DNA of 64,000 nucleotides, taken from Nissolia schottii. Taxonomy: Eukaryota; Streptophyta; Magnoliopsida; Fabales; Fabaceae. The stretch's first letter is position 1, and the number at the start of each line of letters is the position of its first letter. Below, in pieces: positions 55,899 through 64,000 of the stretch. The notes under the pieces were generated by a model. It was not told the origin of the DNA. It did not search any database and was given only the letters and a program-made list of their open reading frames with translations. The position numbers were made by a program, and so were the translations under genes. The DNA lies in NCBI GenBank assembly GCA_003254905.1, contig QANU01026791.1, forward strand, positions 1-64,000. The letters run 5' to 3'.

Positions 55899-57284
55899 TG
55901 ATGAAAGCTTTTTACCGCAATGGGTTTGTACTCTCGTTAATTTAAAATATCCTTTTTAAAGCTTTCAGATCCTCGAAGGATCCAATTGCAGTAAAGTCGG
56001 GTATTATCGTATCCACAGAGATTGTGACTGAAACAATGGTCTTTGATTGATATTACGTTAAGCTTGTAAAAGGTGATTGGTTTGTTTAAGTAAATTTAAT
56101 AAAGAAAACGATAAAATAAAATATNNNNNNNNNNNNNNNNNNNNNNNNNNNNNNNNNNNNNNNNNNNNNNNNNNNNNNNNNNNNNNNNNNNNNNNNNNNN
56201 NNNNNNNNNNNNNNNNNNNNNNNNNNNNNNNNNNNNNNNNNNNNNNNNNNNNNNNNNNNNNNNNNNNNNNNNNNNNNNNNNNNNNNNNNNNNNNNNNNNN
56301 NNNNNNNNNNNNNNNNNNNNNNNNNNNNNNNNNNNNNNNNNNNNNNNNNNNNNNNNNNNNNNNNNNNNNNNNNNNNNNNNNNNNNNNNNNNNNNNNNNNN
56401 NNNNNNNNNNNNNNNNNNNNNNNNNNNNNNNNNNNNNNNNNNNNNNNNNNNNNNNNNNNNNNNNNNNNNNNNNNNNNNNNNNNNNNNNNNNNNNNNNNNN
56501 NNNNNNNNNNNNNNNNNNNNNNNNNNNNNNNNNNNNNNNNNNNNNNNNNNNNNNNNNNNNNNNNNNNNNNNNNNNNNNNNNNNNNNNNNNNNNNNNNNNN
56601 NNNNNNNNNNNNNNNNNNNNNNNNNNNNNNNNNNNNNNNNNNNNNNNNNNNNNNNNNNNNNNNNNNNNNNNNNNNNNNNNNNNNNNNNNNNNNNNNNNNN
56701 NNNNNNNNNNNNNNNNNNNNNNNNNNNNNNNNNNNNNNNNNNNNNNNNNNNNNNNNNNNNNNNNNNNNNNNNNNNNNNNNNNNNNNNNNNNNNNNNNNNN
56801 NNNNNNNNNNNNNNNNNNNNNNNNNNNNNNNNNNNNNNNNNNNNNNNNNNNNNNNNNNNNNNNGCGGCTTCATTAATGACGGTGGCGGCTTGGGTTGGCG
56901 CCAGGCTGGTGCATTTAATGCACGGTCAAAGGCGGTTGCCGACATCAAACCGCTGAGCGCTTAAGCTTTCCCTCTGAGCGGTTGTGCTTAATCCGCTGAG
57001 CGCTCGTGTCCATCCGCTGAGCGTTTACTGGTCAAGCCGCTGAGCGCTTGTGTGTTTCCGCTGAGCGTTTGTGTGTTTACTTGCACCCTTCTTACTCTTT
57101 TGTCCTCTTTGCCTTTTGATCCATTTTTCTAGGGATTAATCTTCATTATTCTTCATGTATCCATCTTTCATAATATGTAATAAAACCTACAAAACATAAT
57201 ACTTTATTTAGGTAATTTGTTTAAAACATAAACGGATAAGTGCCATTTTAATTAATAAGAATTACGAAAATTAGGCACTTATCA
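55899..57284. mobile_element. Insertion of the TGAT...ATCA family with target duplication
   Basis: It begins TGATGAAAGC and ends CACTTATCA, flanked by ATCAC on both sides (55894-55898 and 57285-57289). It resembles 1-793. CGCTSAGCG copies start at 56951, 56972, 56994, 57015, 57038 and 57059 (21-23 bases apart). Size and lack of genes suggest a solo LTR, but 739 bases are unknown. By analogy with 1-793 its orientation may be minus. Confidence 0.8.
56125..56863. other. Assembly gap (N)
   Basis: 739 undetermined bases inside the insertion. The long frames spanning it are artefacts of the gap. Confidence 0.99.
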
Positions 57285-58329
57285 ATCACCTAATGCATAA
57301 AGATAATAATGGAGCTTAGGGAACACTTATATAGTTATATGTTAGGAAGCCCTCTCTTGGCAAAGTCTTACAGACAAGCCCCTCACCAGTTCACAAAGTT
57401 GGATTGGTCGATATGTTACCTTGCCATCCTTACAAGTTTGGATTGGTTAACGGATCAGTCGCCACAGGATGGATTGGTTCGAAGAGGTTAATGACACCGG
57501 AAGGTAGAGGATGGATAGAAAAGGCAGAAGTAGAGGAAAAAGCGCTAACCCGACAAGCCGGTACGCGTAAGGAGATAAAGAGCTAACCCGGCCAGCCGGT
57601 AAGCCTATGGAAAAGATGCACTAACCCGGCAAGCCGGTATGTGCCAAAGCGGAGAAGTAGGACGCTAACCCGGCTAGCCGGTACGCGTAAGAGATCCCCA
57701 ACGTCCCCATGCATTATACAACTATATATATATATGTGATGGAATGAATGATTGTGTATGAGCTTATATATATATATATCTTGTTATTGGTTTGTGTAAT
57801 ATGTAACGTCAAGGGAACGACCCGAGACGATCAGCCGAATGATAATTGACATGCAGGTTTCATCAGCACGTAGCCTTAGTAAGAAAGACTAGTTCCCTAT
57901 TCACCTAGCTAACTTAGATAAAGTTGTTCAGGGTTTTAGCAAAAGATAATAATCAGTAGGGTTTGTAGTACGCATGCTCACTTAGAAAACCCCTGAATGG
58001 CCTGGAGGATACTCGAGTAAATGAACCAGTAGTAGCCGTGGAGACCCACTGAGGACCTAGAGTTCTCACCCCCACTCGATTATGGATCTAGCTTGCAGCC
58101 ATGACTTCGCCACCGGCCAAGGATGTCTGGTTATTTACGCGCACCCATATGCGCAATTATCGTACGGATACTCTCCTGGAGACTAGTACCTTCGCACCCG
58201 CACGTCTACCCGACGAGCCTGATCGTTCTCCCAGGCAGAGGCTCGGAGCCCCAGGTACATCGCCGTTGAACCCCTCAATGGCGATGAGGTGATGCCTCCT
58301 TCAGAGCCAGAGCAGACTCCTACACCGGC

Positions 58330-61062
58330 TGAAACACCCTAGCTAACTGCATACGCTTAAGTCGCACGCAAGCTCACTAGGTTGTTTACTACCTGGTGGG
58401 AATACCTTAGTCCATCGTTAATTTCGCAAATAGTTGATTAAGAAAATAGGGACCGATTTTTAACTTTTCATTTGCATTGATTAGTTCATAAAATAGAGCC
58501 ATGCGTCGAGAAGAACAAGTATTACAAACGGTAGAGCCCTTAGTCTTAGCAGATAACCGTATAGTAATAAAGCATAAAATATACATTCATTTGGTCCATC
58601 ATAGCAGTCATGTAGTTATTACAATAAATAATATACAAGTAAAATATACATAGTCCCAAAATACATCTCATCAAAATACAAGGGCTACTGGAACACTACT
58701 CAGTATGCCCTTGATCAAAAATCCCGGCATCCAGCTATCTTCGGTCCATACCCTATCATGACCGCTCATGGCTCCTCGGGCGGCTCGTCGGCATCCTCAA
58801 AGTATGAGTCATCATATGTTCCTGAAGTCATAAGGCAGTGGGAGTGAGAACGGTAGGTTCTCAGTGGAAATAACTTTAGTTCCTGTATGTCGTGTTACAT
58901 TAGATCGGACTTCAGGCCGCTCAGAGATTTCTAAGTGAACATGCATACTAAATATCCTACTGATTATTATCTTGCCTAAGGTTCTGAACGGCTTTATCTA
59001 CGTTACTAAGTGATGGGGGAACTACTCTTGCTTACTAAGTTCTCGTGCTTATTAACATTACGTATACATACATAGCCGTCTCGAGCGTTCTCTTGACGGT
59101 AATTATAGAATAGCAGATATATACATTTCATATAATCATGCACAGCAGAATGAATATGCTTTTGGAATATACGTTATCCCCACCGTAGTAGTGCCCTCTT
59201 TCGACAGCACTACGACGGGATAACCTCGCACCCCCAGTGTAGGCCATCTTTCGACCTTCCTGCGGTGGGCTTCCACCTGCCGCGTGTCTTCTCTCGACCC
59301 CTCGGCAGTGGGCGGATATTGTACCCCCACCTAGCAGTGCCCTCTTTCGATAGTGCTAGGCGTGATAACCGCACACCTCCAGGTATGCCATATCGACACT
59401 ACCTATTGCGGGCTTCCATCTTCAGTATGTCCCTCTGACCTACTGAAATGGGCTCGTTGTTTGGCTCTCATGATCACGGCCTCAGAATTTTCAGCATTTT
59501 TCATTCAGCATTTTCAGCATTTTTCATTCCTTCCGTACCTGCAGCATGTCATGACTTGTTCCCTATGGTTCAATTCATAATCTGTACTTATCTCATAGTT
59601 ACTTCTAAGCCACCAACTTGTTTTATCATGAATGCATGGAATGCTAACATATTACGTCACATACTATACATACTTCAGTCGTACACAACATGTAAATCAT
59701 ATCTGGTTGGATTATGTGCCTCAAGACAGCTTCCATGAGAAGTTCAAGTCTCAGACCGTCCAGCGAAAACCTTAGGTTTTGCTCAGCAGTATGAGCCTTA
59801 TCGCTCAGCTGTTTCGGCAAAATCGCTCAGCTATTTCGGCGAAATCGCTCAGCTATACCTGACGAACCAGAATCTGTTTTCTTTGTTTTTCTTGCTTTTC
59901 TTTCCCCTTTGCTCATGGATGCTCCTTGAGTTTTTTACAGATATTCCAACCATCATATACTAAGCTAGTCCAGGTCACAGGACCCTTCAGAATCATCTTC
60001 CTATCCTAGCTAGAGATCTAAGATATAAAAACATACATACAAACATAAAGGCATACACACACATAAACACATAGCAACCACCAAAGAGGTGAGTAAACTA
60101 GAGTTACCCACTTCCTAGAGGCTGTTCGGTGGTGGAAGAAAGGCAGGAGAGTCGTCCTCCGAGCTTAGGGCGCGATCCAAGCTTTCCGGCGGAGTTTCTG
60201 CAGAGAGTCTCGGGGCAAACGGACAGAGTTTCCCCTAGGTTATGAATTTTTCCCAATTTTTTCTGGTTATGGGGCTGGATATTTATAACCAAGAGCTGCC
60301 CCTTAAAATTACCTTTTTGCCCTCATCCATAATTACAATTATGCCATTTTCCATTTTCTTTAAAATTAATTAATTTGGAAGATAATAGAAATGTCACATC
60401 ATGAATAGTGTTTTGAATTTAAAATAATTTCCCTTGAAATCTGATTTGCATCATGTGGGCTGCCCAAAATTTCACTTTCTCCCAGTTCCGTTTCGCTCGT
60501 GTTTTATTGCTCGCAGTGTCGGTGTGTCGCACACGGTCGTCCGAAAAATATTCCGCTTGTACTGTCGCGATCCTCTAATTTCCCTCTACCTAGGAATATT
60601 AATCTTAGAAGGTGTTTGTGAATTTTCCTCCGGAGAGTATTTTTCACAGGTACCTTCGACCCGTTTCTACGCTCTTGTGTCTGCCGACAACCATTCGGCT
60701 TGCAGTTTCGTTCCTTCCCAACTGTCTCGATGGGGTCGTGGGACTATCCTAAGGTGTCTAAAACCTTTCCCTGGTACCGGTAGGGTTTCCAGAGACTTCG
60801 GGCTCCCTGCTCAATTTTACACGCTAAACGGAGCCATTTTAGTGTCTGCAGAATCGTCCGAAACTCCGCAGAACTCTGTCTAGCGATCCGTTTAATCTCA
60901 TCATCCGATTCTGAGGATCAGTAGGAATCATTTGAGTGTCATCAAACTTGTCCAAAACCAAACAGAATAATTCCTACAGACTTCCACACATTTACTCTTA
61001 CCCAAGGTTTGATGAGCAGTTATTCGACGAAATTCTTACTAAGAAAAAAGCGGGATGTTACA
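58330..61062 (-). repeat. Gypsy 4 3' LTR
   Basis: On the minus strand TGTAACATCCCGC to GTGTTTCA, about 2.7 kb. It holds the dyad box (60532-60572), a TATA-like box (about 60279-60287), GTGGGTAA (60104-60111) and four degenerate CGCTCAGC copies near 59800-59860. The half near 58330 resembles the solo LTR and the other half resembles Gypsy 2. Frames here have no recognisable product. Confidence 0.85.
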
Positions 61063-64000
61063 TTCCACCCCCTTAGAAAAATTTCGTCCTCAAAATTTAA
61101 GGGCAAGGATAGTTCATACCTTTCAAACAATTTTGGATAGGCTCTCTTCATGTCAGCTTCTAGCTCCCATGTCTGTTCTTCTAATTCCCAATTTGCCCAT
61201 ACAACTCGTACCATAAGAACTTCTTTGTTGCGCGTCTGACGAGTCATGTGATCAATGATGCGCTGAGGCGTGAATGGTGGAGCTAAATCTTCTCTCAGCC
61301 ATATCTGTTCTGGCTGTAACACATGGTCGGGGGACGCATAGTACTTGCATAGTTGGGAGACATGAAAGACATTGTGGATGTTGGCTAGGTTCGGTGGAAG
61401 AGCTATCTGGTACGCTATAGGTCTAATGCGTTGCAGGATCTGGAAGGGTCCGATGAATCGGGGGTTCAGCTTCCTGATCTTCAAAGACCTTCCAATACCT
61501 CCTTGACATATAGTTGTACAAGCTTCTCCAGCGGGTAAGTCATCTTGATCAGAATAAAGTGAGCAACTTTAGTCAATCTGTCCACAATTACCCAGATGGC
61601 ATCTACTCCTATCTGAGTACGCAGTAACCCTGAGACAAAATCCATCGCTATAGCCTCCCACTTCCATTACGGAATCTTTGGAGGATTCGGCAACCCTGGC
61701 GGCTTCTGGTGCTCGATCTTCATTTTCTGACAAACCAAGAACTTCTGTACCCAGTCTTCAACATCCCTCTTCAATCCTGGCCACTAAATCATCTGCTTGA
61801 GATCATGGTACATTTTGGTGGTGCCTGGGTGCATCGTGAAATGACTCTTGTGTGCTTCCTTCAGGATATCCTCCCTTAAGCTGCCTTCCTTGGGCACGCA
61901 AATGCGACCGTTGAATCGCAAAATTCCATCGTCGTCTGTCGTCACTTCCTTGATCTTCCCTTCTTCTACCGCCTTAGAGAACTTACCCCAAGTATCATCC
62001 TGACAACTCTTCTGAGCCTCTGTTATTCTGTGCTTGAAGTCACTACTGACTTGTAGGGGATACACTGTCAGACGGTGGTGTCGGCGTGCAACAGTCAAGT
62101 TGAGGTCACGAAATTCCTCTATCAGCTTCGCTTCTTGCACCATCATCTGAGCCATCTGCAATGATCTTCAGCTCAAAGCATCAGCTACCATATTGGCCTT
62201 CCCACGGTGATAGTTAAGACTGAAATCATAATCCTTAAGAAATTCAGTCCACCTCCTTTGGCGCATATTGAGTTCTTTCTGGTCAAACAGGTATTTCAAA
62301 CTCTTGTGATCCGAGTATACCTCAAACCGAACTCCATACAAATAATGCCTCCAGATCTTCAGTACAAAAACTATCGCAGCCAACTCTAGATCATGTGTAG
62401 GGTAGTTTACCTCATGCTGCTTCAGCTGCCTAGAGGTATAGGCTATCACTTGGCATCGTTGTATCAGTACACATCCAAGTCCAGCACTTGACGCATCACA
62501 ATATACCTCGAAAGGTTCCTTGGGATCAGGCAACACTAGCACCGGAGCTGTGGTCAACCTCTCATTCATCTCACAGAAACTTCTTTCACATTCTGTGGAC
62601 CAAACCATCTTTGCTCCTTTCCTGGTCAGCTTCGTTAACGTCAAGGCGATCTGTGAGAATCCTTGGATAAACCTCCGGTAATATCCAGCAAATCCCAAAA
62701 AGCTCTGTAACTCTGTAACTGAAGTGGGTCTCTCCCACGTTCTGACTGCTTCGACCTTACTGGGATCCACTGCCACTCCCTGGTCTGAGATCACATGGCC
62801 GAGAAATTGCACCTTCCTGGCCCAAAACTCGCACTTAGAGAGCTTGGCGTACAACTTCTTGTCCTTTAGAATCTCCAAGACTACCTGCAGATGTCTAGTG
62901 TGCTCCTCTTCACTCTTCGAGTACACTAGAATGTCGTCAATGAAAACGATCACGTAGCCATCCAGATACTCACGAAAGATCCTATGCATGTAATCCATAA
63001 AGATTACGGGAGCATTCGTCAATCCAAAGGACATTATCGTGAACTCATAATAACCGTAATGGGATTGGAACGCTGTCTTAGCTATATTCTCTTCCCGTAC
63101 TCTAATCTGGTGGTAGCCAGACCGTAAATCAATCCTCGAGAAGATCTTTGCATCCTTGAACTGGTCCAGAAGATCATCGATTCTAGGCAGCGGGTACTTG
63201 TTCTAAATTGTCACCTTGTTCAGCTGCCTGTAATCAACACACATCCTCATGGTGCCATCCTTTTTCTTTACAAATAACACTGGTGCTCCCCACAGTGATG
63301 CACTTGGCTGAATGAATTGCTTTCCCATTAACTCCTCCAACTGCTTTTTCAACTCCTGCAGTTCCAACAGAGACATGCGATATGACGTAATGGAAAAAGG
63401 TCCAGCGCCTAGCACTAGATCAATAGAAAATTCCACCTCCCGTTATGGTGGGGACCCTGGAATGTCATCGGGGAACACATCTGGATAGTCTCGAACTACA
63501 GGAACATCCCCGACTTCCAATCTTGCAACTTCTACTTCTGACGATGCCAATAAGACATACCCTTGATCTCCTAGCTGACAACAGTAAAGAATCGGCAACT
63601 TCTCCTCTGGATCTGTTGGGCTGGGGACTGTAAGAGGAAAAGTAACCCGCTTCCTGGCACATTCAAGAACCACCTGGTTGGCATTCAACCAATCCATCCC
63701 TAGTATCATATCCAGTCCGACTAGGGGAAGACAGATTAAGTCAGCCACGAACTTTCTTTCCTGCAGCTGAAACGGACACCGCAGATATACTTGACAAGTC
63801 TTAACTGGCGGTGCAGTGGGTGTGGATACAGCAAGCATGCATGGCAGTGTCGTAGGAGATATATTCAGCTCCTCTACACTATCGTAGGATATAAAGGAGT
63901 GTGACGCTCCAGAATCATACAATACAATCAAAGTTTTCCCGTTAAGTACACACTTACCCAAAATCAGACTATCTCCCTCCTGAGCTTCTTCGGCTGCCAT
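61020..64000 (-). pseudogene. Gypsy 4 pol, broken
   Basis: Read on the minus strand: protease [13 protein letters not shown] (near 63910), RT with [10 protein letters not shown] (near 62935), RNase H with [10 protein letters not shown] (near 62500), the integrase zinc region (FLVCQK), and a chromodomain-like end (MVRVVWANWELEEQTWELE). Stops lie at 63440, 63203, 62168 and 61784. After LYVKE (about 61500) about 0.5 kb is missing relative to Gypsy 1, removing the last two catalytic residues of integrase and shifting the frame. The last frame reads a little way into the LTR (to 61020). Confidence 0.9.

Larger units (their letters stand above)
48381..58329 (+). mobile_element. Gypsy 3: non-autonomous element with an antisense env-like gene
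   Basis: Two LTRs (48381-51383 and 54621-58329), a Met-tRNA-type primer site, the first codons of gag, and a polypurine tract (about 54608-54620) bracket an interior with no protease, RT or integrase. Instead it holds a minus-strand env-like gene with CATTCGAATG motifs on both sides. The 3' LTR is interrupted (55899-57284) and cut at 58329 by the next element. It probably moves, or moved, with enzymes of autonomous relatives. Confidence 0.8.
54621..58329 (+). repeat. Gypsy 3 3' LTR, interrupted and truncated
   Basis: It matches the 5' LTR from 48381 to about 50700, with an insertion at 55899-57284. It has the dyad box (54910-54951), TATAAATAA (from 55153) and GTTGGTAA in place of GTGGGTAA (55332-55339). 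The array starts at 55556/55577, 55605/55625, 55655/55675, 55704/55725 and 55745, one pair shortened by a deletion. It ends at 58329 where the next LTR begins. Confidence 0.88.
58330..64000 (-). mobile_element. Gypsy 4: Tekay-like chromovirus (minus), continues past the window
   Basis: 3' LTR (58330-61062), polypurine tract (61063-61076, minus) and pol up to the protease at 64000; gag and the 5' LTR are outside. It inserted into the Gypsy 3 3' LTR. If it is a simple insertion the left target copy would be CCGGC (58325-58329), to be matched beyond 64000. Confidence 0.88.

Noticed and set aside
56058..56964. Long frames across the N gap
   Set aside because: Undetermined bases cannot contain stops; they are not evidence of coding.

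Overview
This is a plant nuclear window made almost wholly of LTR retrotransposons stacked in and against one another. I see no host gene, rRNA or tRNA gene. The Sirevirus-like Copia elements, the Tekay/Del-like chromovirus Gypsy elements, the Tat-lineage Gypsy element and the repeat style suggest a legume of the bean/soybean/cowpea type. That placement is inference from memory, not something the sequence proves. LAYOUT: 1-793, tail of an unclassified LTR (minus). 794-9069, Sirevirus-like Copia 1 (minus) with decayed gag-pol and a decayed downstream 'env-like' gene. 9070-13347, Copia 2 of the same family (plus), reduced to RNase H, an intact 398-residue env-like ORF and the 3' LTR. 13348-17167, Gypsy LTR debris. 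17168-25286, a young Tekay-like Gypsy whose gag-pol frame has only four in-frame stops. 25287-28410, Copia 3 LTR and polypurine tract region (minus) plus a scrap of Gypsy integrase and LTR. 28411-34066, Copia 4 (plus) with decayed gag-pol and the start of an env-like gene. 34067-38361, Tat-lineage Gypsy (minus) with an extra RNase H. 38362-40459, a truncated Gypsy LTR. 40460-48378, a deleted Gypsy with a solo LTR nested in it (44585-47485, TSD TGAGA). 48381-58329, a non-autonomous Gypsy-like element whose interior holds an antisense, intron-containing env-like gene; its 3' LTR is interrupted by another insertion (55899-57284, TSD ATCAC) that contains a 739-base N gap. 58330-64000, a minus-strand Gypsy with most of the integrase core deleted. 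MAIN OBSERVATION: unrelated elements carry arrays of short palindromes. There are three motifs: GTAATCGATTAC (Copia 1/2), CATTCGAATG (Copia 3/4 and Gypsy) and CGCTSAGCG (Gypsy and the TGAT-family LTR). The motif sequence differs, but the architecture recurs: palindromes lie 20-23 bases apart, mostly in pairs, and the pairs repeat every 71-73 bases in Copia or 49-50 bases in Gypsy. In the Copia elements and the TGAT-family LTR the array lies just upstream of a TATA-like box in the LTR. A second array of the same motif lies upstream of the env-like gene. This suggests a shared promoter module, with the downstream gene having its own promoter. In the Gypsy LTRs the arrays lie downstream of TATA, inside a predicted leader intron. 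The Gypsy LTRs also share a dyad-symmetric box upstream of TATA. No search or alignment program was used; boundaries come from comparing repeat copies by eye and may be off by a few bases.
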